From the NCBI GenBank assembly GCA_947455725.1, contig CANGPL010000031.1, positions 1 to 33,754 of the forward strand: 33,754 nucleotides of DNA. The letters run 5' to 3'. The stretch is from Hyphomicrobiales bacterium (GTDB taxonomy: Bacteria; Pseudomonadota; Alphaproteobacteria; Rhizobiales; Beijerinckiaceae). The notes below the pieces were generated by a model. The model searched no databases and was not told the origin of the DNA. It worked only from the letters and a program-made list of their open reading frames with translations. A program made the position numbers and the translations under genes. Within the stretch, counting starts at the first letter, position 1. Each line of letters begins with the position of its first letter. Shown here piece by piece: positions 7,508-15,461 of this stretch.

Positions 7508-7522
7508 CTAACGTAGCGTTAG
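7508..7522. promoter_or_regulatory. 15-bp dyad in front of the pilin pseudogene
   Basis: CTAACG-TAG-CGTTAG is a perfect inverted repeat with a 3-nt centre, 23 bp before the ATG of the decayed pilin copy. It may be an operator or a leader hairpin of the pilus operon. Confidence 0.4.
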
Positions 7523-7545
7523 TATTCTTGATGAGGGAGTCGATT

Positions 7546-7749
7546 ATGGACTTACTCCTTAAATCTCGGACTGGCCTATTACTGATCATGTCGGCTGTTG
7601 CTTTCGCTAGAGGGGCAACAGAAATCAGGCCCCTAAATATCTTACTGACTGTCCGAATAGCCCCGTAGCATTACCGACACAACCAAAGCGCCACTCACAC
7701 TCCCTTATGCCTAAGCGAGCTCTCTGACCGGCGAGGTCAGATAGACAGT
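7546..7749 (+). pseudogene. Decayed SCPU-type pilin gene, an upstream copy of the intact pilin
   Basis: An AGGGAG ribosome-binding site and ATG open a 40-codon reading frame beginning MDLLLKSRTGLLLIMSAVAF (a signal-peptide-like start) and running to LNILLTV before a stop at 7666. Shifting frame, the DNA continues with SITDTTKAPLTLPYA and, after another stop, ASSLTGEV. These align in order with ILSIGLTV, SINSTSNAPLTLTFE and AGSLVNGV of the intact pilin just downstream. At base level, 7652-7714 aligns with 7901-7963 apart from about one inserted base and scattered changes. The match fades after about 7740. It is therefore a truncated, frameshifted paralogue. The right end is approximate. Confidence 0.7.
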
Positions 7750-7797
7750 ATGAACGCACTCACGTGGCAATTCGCCGCTGAAATACAGGAGATTGCG

Positions 7798-8316
7798 ATG
7801 AGACATATTTCGACGATCATGACGGCATCGATCTTGAGCTTATCACTCGGGTCAATCGCAAAAGCAGATAGTATCACAGGGATCCTGAGCATCGGACTAA
7901 CTGTTCAATCCTCCTGCAGCATTAACTCGACAAGCAACGCCCCGCTGACGCTTACGTTTGAGACGGCAGGCTCGCTCGTTAATGGCGTAACAGCCAATAC
8001 TCCGGCCGTACTAAACGTAACCTGTTCAGCGGGCACCCACTATATGATTTCAATGGATGGTGGACAGAACGCGTCGAATTCAACACGCCGTCTAAAATGC
8101 TCAACATGCGGATCGACACCACAATATGTTCCCTATCTACTATCACGGTCAGTCGGCGGCAGTGACCTTTGGACAATCGACACTGCCTATACGCCGACAG
8201 CAGACGGATCTGGGGCAGCTCAGGCCTTTCAAATTAACGCAACGATTTTACCAACAACAGCCGCTGCAGCTGTCGGCAGTTATACCGATAACGTCACCGT
8301 CACCGTGACCTACTAA
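7798..8316 (+). CDS. Pilin subunit of an archaic chaperone-usher pilus (SCPU domain)
   Basis: This 172-residue secreted protein has a signal peptide (MRHISTIMTASILSLSLGSIAKA, cut near residue 23) and one spore-coat-protein-U (SCPU) domain: the conserved first Cys in QSSCSIN, the second in VTCSAGTHYMISMDGG, and the closing strand VTVTVTY. This is the CsuA/B type of major pilin, exported by Sec and polymerised by donor-strand exchange through the usher. ATG 7798 has a CAGGAG site; an in-frame ATG at 7750 lacks one. An odd feature is an extra C-x-x-C (LKCSTCGS) where homologues have the R-R-M region. It is the first gene of the pilus operon. Confidence 0.88.
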   Translation: MRHISTIMTASILSLSLGSIAKADSITGILSIGLTVQSSCSINSTSNAPLTLTFETAGSLVNGVTANTPAVLNVTCSAGTHYMISMDGGQNASNSTRRLKCSTCGSTPQYVPYLLSRSVGGSDLWTIDTAYTPTADGSGAAQAFQINATILPTTAAAAVGSYTDNVTVTVTY

Positions 8317-8390
8317 GTGTATTGAACGACGTTAGAAAATTCAACGCTGCCAACCGTTGGTTCAAGAGCTCGCGCACGAATGGGACCATA

Positions 8391-8416
8391 GCCTCATGAC
8401 TAAGTGGTTATGAGGC
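8391..8416 (+). terminator. Intercistronic hairpin between pilin and chaperone genes
   Basis: GCCTCATGAC (8391-8400) pairs with GTTATGAGGC (8407-8416), giving ten pairs with one G-U and a 6-nt loop. There is no T-run after it, so it is not a classical terminator. A stem at this place in pilus operons often protects or truncates the pilin message so that pilin is made in excess over chaperone and usher; here that is an inference. Confidence 0.5.
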
Positions 8417-8491
8417 AGGTTCTATCTCGCAAAAATCAGTCAACCCGATCGCGGGGTGATCATTCGAGTAATCGCGTTAATGGGAGATGTC

Positions 8492-9229
8492 ATGCTTAAC
8501 GCCGGATCGCGCGCATTCAGAATTTCTGCGCGCATTTTTCTTATCATGGTGTTTATCGCCCTGGGCCACCTCGACGCCCGCGCAATTTCCCTTCAGATTT
8601 CCCCAGTATCCATTGAAATTCTCGACCCGTCATCAACCGCAACGTTAACCTTGAAAGTGGAAGGCAAGGAGCTAACACGTGTTCAAATCCGCGTCTTTCG
8701 ATGGACACAGGAAGAGGGAAAAGATGTCCTCGTAAACACGACGGATGCCGTTGCTTCACCGCCTTTTATCACGCTTAAACCCAACACCAATTATACGGTC
8801 CGAATTGTTCGACAGTTAACGCAGCCGATTACGTCAGAAGAGACCTATCGTGTCGTCATCGACCAATTGCCCAATCAAATGGCAGCGGCCGATGGTGTCG
8901 TTGGCATGACGATGCGGTTTTCTATTCCGGCTTTTGTCCGTCCTAATCACCCTATCCGGTCCAATGTTGTTTGGACGAGCACTGTTACCAATCAACACAT
9001 AAGCCTTACAGCGACGAATAAAGGAGACCGTACAGCTAAGATCTCAGACCTCAAAATAACCTTAGGGAAAGAGACTCTTGCGATGGGCGACTCACTCGCA
9101 GGGTATATAATGCCAAGTAAGTCCAAGACGTGGATTTCGTCCACGCCAGTTCAAATTGCGGGCGGTACTGTAAAGGTAAACGCACAAGGTGAAATGGGTC
9201 CTATCAACGTCGACATACCGCTTCGTTAG
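8492..9229 (+). CDS. Periplasmic pilus chaperone, CsuC-like (PapD family)
   Basis: This 245-residue protein has a signal peptide (hydrophobic run about residues 13-24, cleavage near DARA) followed by the two Ig-like domains of usher-pathway chaperones. Recognisable parts are the first strand ISLQISPVSIEIL, the VQIRVFRW strand, the F-I-T-L-K-P-N segment and T-Y-R-V-V-I-D-Q-L-P near the end of domain 1. It would bind pilin subunits in the periplasm and hand them to the usher. ATG 8492 has GGAG 5 nt upstream; earlier in-frame starts (GTG 8456, ATG 8480) are less convincing. It overlaps the usher ORF by 41 nt. Confidence 0.88.
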   Translation: MLNAGSRAFRISARIFLIMVFIALGHLDARAISLQISPVSIEILDPSSTATLTLKVEGKELTRVQIRVFRWTQEEGKDVLVNTTDAVASPPFITLKPNTNYTVRIVRQLTQPITSEETYRVVIDQLPNQMAAADGVVGMTMRFSIPAFVRPNHPIRSNVVWTSTVTNQHISLTATNKGDRTAKISDLKITLGKETLAMGDSLAGYIMPSKSKTWISSTPVQIAGGTVKVNAQGEMGPINVDIPLR

Positions 9230-11639
9230 GAAGATATGTTTTTCTGCGCCAATCGGCTTTTTTATTTACACGTCATGGATCAATAACAGTATTGCTTTTG
9301 CAGCTCCGCTTTATCTGGACGTGTTGGTCAACGGCCAAGCTAAAAATATCATTCTTCCGTTCACAGTTGAAAAAGGCGGGCGTTTTTCAACGTCACTTGG
9401 CGACCTTCGCAAAATCGGTTTGAAATTTGAAGCCTCACGTTTGAATGAAGAGAGGATCGAATTTGGCTCTCAGGGAGACGTCAAAGCCGTCTATGATGAA
9501 CCGTCGCAATCGATTAATCTGATCGTGACTGACGCCTATCTCGAGCCAACACGCGTGGATGGCCGAGGTGCTACATTCAATCTTGAACCACCGCGACCAT
9601 CAGATGTTGGAGCCGTCGTTAACTATCTTGCCTTTGCGTCAGGTGACGCTGGTAACTCGTCGGCACCTTTTAGCAGCCGTTCACTCTATCTTGATGCAAA
9701 AACATTTTCGCCGATCGGCAGTTTTAAACAGACAGGATATTTGGGACAGACGCCCGCGAATGAAACTTTTGCAACACGGCTCGATACGGCGTTTACTACT
9801 TTTAACCGAGACAATGCGACACGCGAAACAGCCGGCGATTTCATTTCCATCGGCGCAAATTGGGCACGCCCCATTCGCATGTTCGGCGTTCAAATCGGGA
9901 CTGATTTTACATTAAGGCCCGATCTCGTTTCGACCGCGTTACCTTCCTTCAGTGGGACCGCCGCAGTACCAACAACGCTCGACGTTTACATCAATAATGT
10001 GCGTACCCTATCGCGCTCCTTACCGCCCGGACCCTATACATTAGCCAATATTCCAGGGCTTTCAGGATCGGGCACGGCAGAGATCGTCACGCGGGATGCC
10101 AGTGGCCGGGAACAGCGCTTATCTCTCCCATTTTTTGCCTCCGCATCGCTTTTAAAAACCGGCGCTTCGGAATTTGGTGTTCAGGCCGGTTTCGCCCGAT
10201 ACTATTATGCTGTTTCGAATTTCACCTATGGTTCGGATCCTTTAGCAATTGCAACTTGGCGGCAAGGCGTGACGGACCGCCTCACCGTGCAAGCGCATGG
10301 CGAAATAGGAGCGGGTCTCGTTAATCTCGGCGGCGGGGCTACGTTTAGCGCCTTTGACCTCGCGACTGTCACCCTTGGTCAGCAAGTGAGCACCTTATCG
10401 AGCCAAATGGGGACCCAGTCTTACGGAGCGCTTGATACGACGCTTGGCCCCTTCCACGTCTTTGGTAGCGCGCAATACAGTTTTGGGCATTATGACGATC
10501 TTGTATCGGCGACAGCGCGTCCAAGCAGCGGCAATGAATCCTTCGGCTTTATTCCATGGGATACGCCTTTTGACGCCTCAAACTGGACGGAGATGTCAGC
10601 AAAACAGGCGCGGCCACCGATCTCGCTCCAACAAATCTCGATCAGCACGCCCGGGCCGGTACGCGGATCACAAATTGGATTAAATTACGCGTTGATTGAG
10701 CGAGAAAGTAGCGATTTGGCGAAAATCATTGGCGTTAATTATTCTCAATCCATCAATCCCTGGCTCAGCTTTTACGGCACGATTAATACCGATCTCGGCA
10801 CCAATGCTTCGACCGTCATTGCTATTGGCGTGAATGGGACTTTTGATGGATTGTCCTATTCAGGAACATCTTCGATCAGTGGATCAAACGCTGTGACGAA
10901 GCGGATCGCACTCTCTCGTGAACCCAATGCCCAAACCAAAAGCATTGGCTGGTTGGTAGACGTGGGCGACAGTGGCGGCGTGTCGGATGCTCGAGCTTCG
11001 GTGAGCTATTTAGGCTCGGCAGCGCGGCTCAGCGCATCTGCGCAAGTTTCTCAAACCACACGATGGGCGAGCGTTGAGGCCGAAGGGGCTCTTGCCATGA
11101 TAGGCCCTGACATCATGGCGTCAAACCGAATCGACGATGCGTTTGCGCTGGTATCAACAGGGCAGCCCAATATCGAAGTCTTAAGCGAAAACCGATCCCT
11201 TGGTAAAACCGATGCCAATGGCCGCATTCTTGTGCCATCGCTTGTTCCTTTTCAGTCCAATACGATTGCCATTAATCCAGCCGGGCTACCAGCAGCCATT
11301 TCGTTAGACAAAACCGAGGAGCATCTCATTCCAAGTCGCGATGCGGCCTATCGGATTGATTTTTCGGTGAAGGGTATGAGCGCTCTAGGACGATCTGCTT
11401 TTATCACCGCGTTAGATGCATCAGGCGCACCGCTACCGGCCGGAACGATTGGTCATATTGAACGCACCCATCTTGAGATTGTCGTGGGACAGGATGGCGA
11501 ATTATGGGCCAATGATCTGCGCGAAGGCGATGTTGCGATCATCAAGAAAGGTGATCAGACTTGTCGCTTTGCCTTCCATTTTGATCGAGCCTTTCAAGCG
11601 GGCTTTATCGAAAGATTGGGTACTACAAAATGCCAATAA
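9189..11639 (+). CDS. Outer-membrane usher of the archaic pilus system, CsuD-like
   Basis: This 816-residue protein of the PapC/FimD superfamily has usual length. Order: signal-like segment (to about residue 39), N-terminal chaperone-binding domain (LYLDVLVNGQ onward), the large beta-barrel with plug domain (VPTTLDVYINN and LPPGPYTLANIPGLSGSGTAEIVTRDASGREQ region at about 256-310) and C-terminal carboxypeptidase-like domains (ANGRILVPSLVPFQSNTIAI near 678). It forms the secretion pore and assembly platform. The only in-frame start is GTG 9189, inside the chaperone gene, preceded by ACAAG; a 41-nt overlap is long, so the real start is uncertain. It overlaps the tip gene by 10 nt. Confidence 0.9.
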   Translation: MKWVLSTSTYRFVRKICFSAPIGFFIYTSWINNSIAFAAPLYLDVLVNGQAKNIILPFTVEKGGRFSTSLGDLRKIGLKFEASRLNEERIEFGSQGDVKAVYDEPSQSINLIVTDAYLEPTRVDGRGATFNLEPPRPSDVGAVVNYLAFASGDAGNSSAPFSSRSLYLDAKTFSPIGSFKQTGYLGQTPANETFATRLDTAFTTFNRDNATRETAGDFISIGANWARPIRMFGVQIGTDFTLRPDLVSTALPSFSGTAAVPTTLDVYINNVRTLSRSLPPGPYTLANIPGLSGSGTAEIVTRDASGREQRLSLPFFASASLLKTGASEFGVQAGFARYYYAVSNFTYGSDPLAIATWRQGVTDRLTVQAHGEIGAGLVNLGGGATFSAFDLATVTLGQQVSTLSSQMGTQSYGALDTTLGPFHVFGSAQYSFGHYDDLVSATARPSSGNESFGFIPWDTPFDASNWTEMSAKQARPPISLQQISISTPGPVRGSQIGLNYALIERESSDLAKIIGVNYSQSINPWLSFYGTINTDLGTNASTVIAIGVNGTFDGLSYSGTSSISGSNAVTKRIALSREPNAQTKSIGWLVDVGDSGGVSDARASVSYLGSAARLSASAQVSQTTRWASVEAEGALAMIGPDIMASNRIDDAFALVSTGQPNIEVLSENRSLGKTDANGRILVPSLVPFQSNTIAINPAGLPAAISLDKTEEHLIPSRDAAYRIDFSVKGMSALGRSAFITALDASGAPLPAGTIGHIERTHLEIVVGQDGELWANDLREGDVAIIKKGDQTCRFAFHFDRAFQAGFIERLGTTKCQ

Positions 11640-12592
11640 TCCGTAGTTTTTTTATCCTGCTCGGAATGCTAATCGCGTTGTTGAGCTTTGATGCGCGCGG
11701 CATGGCAATGGCTGAAATCTGCACGGTCGCGATCGATCCTGTCGCCTTCGGTTTGGTCGACGTTACAAACTCAAGCCCGGTCGACACAACAACACGGTTC
11801 ACTGCGACTTGTTCGGATGGCGTAGCAGGACAGACCCTAACCTTCTGTCCCTTGATTAATCTCAGTAACAGTTCCGGTTACAATCGGGCGATGATCAAAG
11901 CGGGTGGACAAGATCGGGTAGTCTATCAGCTTTATACGGATCCATCACGCGTCACATTGTGGGGCAATGGCACAGCGACTGGCAGCGTACCCTCCTTTAC
12001 CGTTCAATTGGGCCCCGGCGGACAGGGAACGGGTTCTCGGACGCTCTATGCCCGAGTGACGACGCCGCAACTTCTTGCATCTGTTGGAACCTATCTTGAA
12101 AACCTCGGATCTGGCGATTTTCTCGTCCGCTATAGCGCAACTTCGTCGACGTGTAATACGCCAGATGTGAAAACCCTTACTCCCTCAATGACGGTCAATG
12201 CGATTGTCATTCCTCAGTGCACCATGACGACCCAAAGTCTCGAATTTGGAAATGTCTCGAGCCTGTCAAATCCGGTGACCGCACAAGGCGCGGTGAGTGT
12301 GCGATGCACAGCAGGCACCAATTACACGATCTCACTCGATGGTGGACAGACCAATGCCAATAATCCAGAAAGCCGGTGGATGGGTGGCTCAACACCTTTA
12401 ACAGGCATTCGCTACGGACTTTACCGAGACGCGGCCTATCTTTTGCCCTGGGGGTCTGCAGCGCAAGCCGCCGTCGGTATGGCGACGGGCGTCACCCAAT
12501 CCTTCCCAGTGTACGGCAAAATAGCCGTCGAACATAATATGCCCCCCGCTGGACACTACACGGATCAGGTAATTGTGACGTTAAATTATTAG
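11630..12592 (+). CDS. Two-domain SCPU tip protein, CsuE-like putative adhesin
   Basis: This 320-residue secreted protein starts with a signal peptide (MPIIRSFFILLGMLIALL onward, cut near MAMA-E). It has two SCPU domains: residues about 29-185 (C-T-V to S-S-T-C) and 192-320 (IPQCTMTTQSLEFG to the closing VIVTLNY). The second domain shows canonical motifs such as TNYTISLDGG, R-Y-G-L-Y-R-D and the P-P-A-G-H-Y-T-D-Q-V end. Two-domain proteins at the end of Csu-type operons sit at the pilus tip and stick to hydrophobic surfaces through the N-terminal domain. The start overlaps the usher stop by 10 nt, so it is probably coupled. Confidence 0.87.
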   Translation: MPIIRSFFILLGMLIALLSFDARGMAMAEICTVAIDPVAFGLVDVTNSSPVDTTTRFTATCSDGVAGQTLTFCPLINLSNSSGYNRAMIKAGGQDRVVYQLYTDPSRVTLWGNGTATGSVPSFTVQLGPGGQGTGSRTLYARVTTPQLLASVGTYLENLGSGDFLVRYSATSSTCNTPDVKTLTPSMTVNAIVIPQCTMTTQSLEFGNVSSLSNPVTAQGAVSVRCTAGTNYTISLDGGQTNANNPESRWMGGSTPLTGIRYGLYRDAAYLLPWGSAAQAAVGMATGVTQSFPVYGKIAVEHNMPPAGHYTDQVIVTLNY

Positions 12593-12666
12593 AGAGAAAG
12601 ACTGAAACGCCTCTTAGCCTCGCTTTCCTGCGGGCTCGCCGAGCCTAAGCTCGTAAAAAAGGAAGC

Positions 12667-12693
12667 TGGTCGGAGTGTCGGGATTCGAACCCA
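12667..12693. repeat. 27-bp repeat of the tRNA-Pro 3' end (att-like)
   Basis: This segment equals 12791-12817 at 26 of 27 positions, the mismatch being T for G at the twelfth base. The shared part is the CCA end, discriminator, 3' acceptor strand and T-arm of tRNA-Pro. No other tRNA parts follow, so it is a tail fragment rather than a degenerate whole gene. Such tail copies are what tRNA-targeting integrases leave at att sites. The 97 bp between the copies contain a stem-rich stretch (CACGC...GCGTG around CGGAC/GTCCG at 12708-12735) and no gene. Confidence 0.75.
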
Positions 12694-12790
12694 AAATTTT
12701 CTGCATTCACGCTCCGGACAAAGTCCGACCGCGTGATCGAAATAAGCCTTGGGTTCAACAACAAGAAGCGGCATCATTTTTGAGAAAAAA

Positions 12791-12868
12791 TGGTCGGAGT
12801 GGCGGGATTCGAACCCACGACCCCTAGTCCCCCAGACTAGTGCGCTAACCGGGCTGCGCTACACTCCG
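12791..12868 (-). tRNA. tRNA-Pro (anticodon GGG)
   Basis: On the minus strand the 7-bp acceptor stem CGGAGTG/CACTCCG, the D-arm and the T-arm with GGTTCGAATCC are intact. The anticodon stem CTAGT/ACTAG encloses a loop of CT-GGG-GG, giving anticodon GGG for proline codon CCC. The 3' ACCA is encoded. A run of six T follows directly on the minus strand (12785-12790) and may help end transcription. Confidence 0.97.
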
Positions 12869-12878
12869 ACTGGGAGGC

Positions 12879-12907
12879 GTTATAGTGTCCTCACCATCGC
12901 CACGCAA
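12879..12907 (-). promoter_or_regulatory. Promoter of tRNA-Pro
   Basis: On the minus strand TTGCGT (12902-12907) and TATAAC (12879-12884) are separated by 17 nt. The -10 ends 10 bp before the first tRNA base, as expected for a tRNA promoter. Confidence 0.55.
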
Positions 12908-12943
12908 GCATCAGTCGGTATAAATTGGTTTAGGGCAAGCGCT

Positions 12944-13294
12944 TTATCGGCAAGGAAAATAGAGCCGTCCGGCCCATTCCGCGTGGCCATCGTCGAAAAT
13001 CAGGATCGGCGGTGTTTTGGCCTTTGGTAAAATTGCGACCAAAAATCCATCACGTGGCATAACATTGCCATAGAGATAGGGCGTTGCCTTCGCGGGTTCA
13101 TTTCGGCCATTGGTGGTTAGGATGCCATTCCACGGGTCTTGTATTTCGTCAAAAATTGCAACGCGGATGTGGCGCTTAGGTTCACCCTCGCCACAAAACT
13201 CAAAACGCGACGGCAAGTCGGCGCCAATCGCAGCGCTCGAAAGGCTGCTTGCCGCATATAATACGCATGAAAATAGTCGACGCCATGAGAGCAT
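12944..13294 (-). CDS. Secreted hypothetical protein
   Basis: This 116-residue protein is not recognised. It begins MLSWRRLFSCVLYAASSLSS and has a plausible Sec signal peptide ending near AIGA (residue 25). The mature part has three Cys-containing or Pro/Gly-rich patches and ends with a charged/aromatic tail (LYFPCR); two cysteines (in FEFCGEGE and FPCR) could form one disulfide in the periplasm. It lies between merR and tRNA-Pro, on the same strand as both. No clear ribosome-binding site precedes the ATG. Confidence 0.55.
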   Translation of the reverse strand: MLSWRRLFSCVLYAASSLSSAAIGADLPSRFEFCGEGEPKRHIRVAIFDEIQDPWNGILTTNGRNEPAKATPYLYGNVMPRDGFLVAILPKAKTPPILIFDDGHAEWAGRLYFPCR

Positions 13295-13330
13295 GACGTT
13301 ACGGAATATCGAAATATTCTTAAAAAAGGC

Positions 13331-14026
13331 TTAGATCTCGTCGTCGCTCGTTACCAACCGGGCTGTTGCAATCAGACGGCTGCATTCTTCTAATTCCATT
13401 AACGCGGACTCAAGCTTGACGGAGGCTTGCGTCGAAATCGAGGCCCCTTGCCAAGCCGAAGGCAACATCCTCGCCATTGCTTGCGGCGATAATGCGCCAC
13501 CCTCGCTTTCATCGTCGCCGAAGAGGCCGAGCTGCGGCGAACGACGTCTAGCGCGCTTCGGAGCGCGCAGTCCGGGCGCAATGAGAGCGGCTAAATCTTC
13601 CGCTGAACCGGGCGCTGGAGCGCGTGCGGGCGTGGATTCGGGCTCAATTCGAGGCTTTAAGGGAGAAGCGAGAACCACATCCTCATCGCGGGGTTGATAG
13701 GTTTGCGATGAAGGTGCCGAAACGGTTGACTTCACTTCGACCGGTTGAATCTGTCCGGTCCGGCCGATGGATTGGACATGCTTCGTGCCCTGATCCTTCA
13801 TGATCCGCTGCACCCCTTTGATGGTGTAGCCAGTTCCATAAAGGAGATGTTTAATGCCTTTAACGAGATCAATGTCGTCAGGCTTGTAATATCGACGACC
13901 GCCACCGCGCTTTAACGGCTTTATTTGGGTAAATTTTGTTTCCCAAAACCGCAACACGTGCTGAGGCAAGCCAAGATCATCGGCTACTTCAGAAATGGTG
14001 CGATAGGCGTCAGGGCTTTTATCCAC
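13331..14026 (-). CDS. MerR-family transcriptional regulator downstream of ihfA
   Basis: This 231-residue protein has a MerR-type winged HTH at residues about 9-75 ([20 protein letters not shown], then [20 protein letters not shown]). No metal-binding cysteine cluster follows. The middle (about 85-190) is Pro/Ser/Arg-rich and probably unstructured, and the C-terminus (about 195-231) is a predicted helix. This architecture is the conserved alphaproteobacterial MerR protein that always follows ihfA; its target is not known to me. It starts 26 nt after the ihfA stop and probably shares its transcript. Confidence 0.9.
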   Translation of the reverse strand: MDKSPDAYRTISEVADDLGLPQHVLRFWETKFTQIKPLKRGGGRRYYKPDDIDLVKGIKHLLYGTGYTIKGVQRIMKDQGTKHVQSIGRTGQIQPVEVKSTVSAPSSQTYQPRDEDVVLASPLKPRIEPESTPARAPAPGSAEDLAALIAPGLRAPKRARRRSPQLGLFGDDESEGGALSPQAMARMLPSAWQGASISTQASVKLESALMELEECSRLIATARLVTSDDEI

Positions 14027-14052
14027 TTAAAGCGCGCCTTTTTCTGCAAAGA

Positions 14053-14370
14053 TCAATCGTCAGACATTCCGGACGCGTCGAGACCGTTGACGCGTGCTTT
14101 CATAATATTGGAAGGCTTAAAAACCATGACGCGGCGTGGCTCAATCGGCACTTCAACGCCGGTCTTCGGGTTACGACCAATGCGCTGCCCCTTGTCGCGA
14201 ACGAGGAAAGATCCAAACGAGGACAGCTTCACGCTTTTGCCTGCGGATAATGACGACGAAATCTCGTTCAAAACCAATTCGACCAGAGCCGACGATTCGC
14301 TACGAGACAAGCCGATCCGTTGATAAACCGCTTCGCTCAATTCGGCTCGCGTAACCGTTTTTTGCGTCAT
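14053..14370 (-). CDS. ihfA: Integration host factor alpha subunit
   Basis: This 105-residue protein is a DNA-bending HU/IHF family member. The start [17 protein letters not shown] and the beta-arm tip R66-N-P-K-T-G, whose proline intercalates into DNA, identify IHF-alpha. IHF works as an alpha-beta dimer in nucleoid structure, recombination and sigma-54 promoters; it is also a common host factor for integrases such as those at 28473-32624. I use ATG 14370, preceded by a very G-rich site, not the ATG at 14415. Confidence 0.95.
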   Translation of the reverse strand: MTQKTVTRAELSEAVYQRIGLSRSESSALVELVLNEISSSLSAGKSVKLSSFGSFLVRDKGQRIGRNPKTGVEVPIEPRRVMVFKPSNIMKARVNGLDASGMSDD

Positions 14371-14486
14371 AGAACTTCCCCCCCTCGGCACAAGGCCAAG
14401 GCCGATAATGCACATGTAATCTGGAAACTATTGCCCCAGACTGACGCCGTCAATCCTCTATTTACCAAGAAAAATCAATCATTTCC

Positions 14487-15461
14487 TTACCAGCGCATCA
14501 ACGCCGAGCCCCAAGTGAAGCCCCCGCCCATCGCTTCAATGAGTACAAGATCACCCTTTTGGATGCGTCCATCCTGTCTGGCAACGCTTAAGGCAAGTGG
14601 GATTGAGGCTGCTGAAGTATTCCCGTGTACATCAACAGTAATAACAACCCTTGATGGATCGATGTTAAGCTTTTTTGCTGTCGCATCGATAATACGGCGA
14701 TTGGCTTGATGGGGTACAAACCATTTTATCTCGTGGGGAGATATCCCAGACAACCTAAAGGATTCTTCCACCGTCTCCGCCATGTTGGCAACCGCATGGC
14801 GAAATACTTCCTTGCCTTCCATCCTTAGATGACCGGTCGTCATTGTCGTTGAGGGGCCGCCATCAACGAATAATTTATCCCGATACCGCCCGTCCGACCG
14901 CAAATGGGTACACAAAATGCCACGGTCATCATTCGTCCCCTGCCCTTCTTGAGCATCCAGAATGATGGCACCTGCGCCATCACCAAAGAGAACGCAGGTC
15001 GTACGATCCGTCCAATCGAGGATGCGCGAGAATGTTTCCGCGCCAATCACCAAAGCGCGCTTTGCCGAGCCCGATTTGATAAAATTGTCAGCCGTTGCAA
15101 CAGCATAAACAAAGCCAGAGCAAACGGCCTGCAGGTCAAAAGCCGCGCCACCATGAATCCCCAACGCTGCTTGAACTTGCGTTGCTGTGGATGGAAAAGT
15201 GTAATCTGGCGTGGCGGTTGCCAATACAACAAGGTCGATGGTCTGGGGATCAATTCCCGCGTCATGAATAGCCGCCATAGCGGCCTTTGTCCCCAGCATC
15301 GAGGTTGTCTCACCTTCGGCCGCAAGATGCCTCTGGCGAATACCCGTGCGCTCGGTAATCCACTCATCAGATGTGTCGACGATGCGGGCCATATCCGCAT
15401 TGGTCAGACATTTTTCCGGAAGATAATGGCCAGATCCGATCACAACGGAACGTATGGTCAC
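14487..15461 (-). CDS. fabH: 3-oxoacyl-[acyl-carrier-protein] synthase III (KAS III)
   Basis: This enzyme condenses acetyl-CoA with malonyl-ACP to start fatty-acid synthesis. Over 324 residues the catalytic triad is C114 in QAVCSGF, H251 in PHQANRRI and N281 in [10 protein letters not shown], all intact, and the C-terminal G-G-G-F-T-W-G-S motif is present. Its start overlaps the plsX stop by 4 nt (ATGA), so it is translated with plsX; this plsX-fabH-ihfA-merR order is typical of Rhizobiales. Confidence 0.97.
   Translation of the reverse strand: MTIRSVVIGSGHYLPEKCLTNADMARIVDTSDEWITERTGIRQRHLAAEGETTSMLGTKAAMAAIHDAGIDPQTIDLVVLATATPDYTFPSTATQVQAALGIHGGAAFDLQAVCSGFVYAVATADNFIKSGSAKRALVIGAETFSRILDWTDRTTCVLFGDGAGAIILDAQEGQGTNDDRGILCTHLRSDGRYRDKLFVDGGPSTTMTTGHLRMEGKEVFRHAVANMAETVEESFRLSGISPHEIKWFVPHQANRRIIDATAKKLNIDPSRVVITVDVHGNTSAASIPLALSVARQDGRIQKGDLVLIEAMGGGFTWGSALMRW

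Larger units (their letters stand above)
7199..7545. other. Non-coding stretch between DUF2842 gene and the pilus locus
   Basis: No ORF with coding character is seen in this 347-bp stretch. It holds a weak stem near 7360 (GCCGA/TCGGC around an A/T core), a GGGTA/TACCC inverted repeat near 7298-7321, and the two dyads listed separately at 7422-7448 and 7508-7522. Several frames around 7230-7400 give short arginine-rich peptides broken by stops; this might be the remnant of an old gene or mobile element, but I could not identify it. Confidence 0.5.

Noticed and set aside
12749-13030. Plus-strand ORF of 93 codons across tRNA-Pro, with an E-W-R-D-S-N-P-R-P-L motif
   Set aside because: This is the well-known false ORF made by reading antisense through a tRNA gene; it covers the whole tRNA and its promoter.
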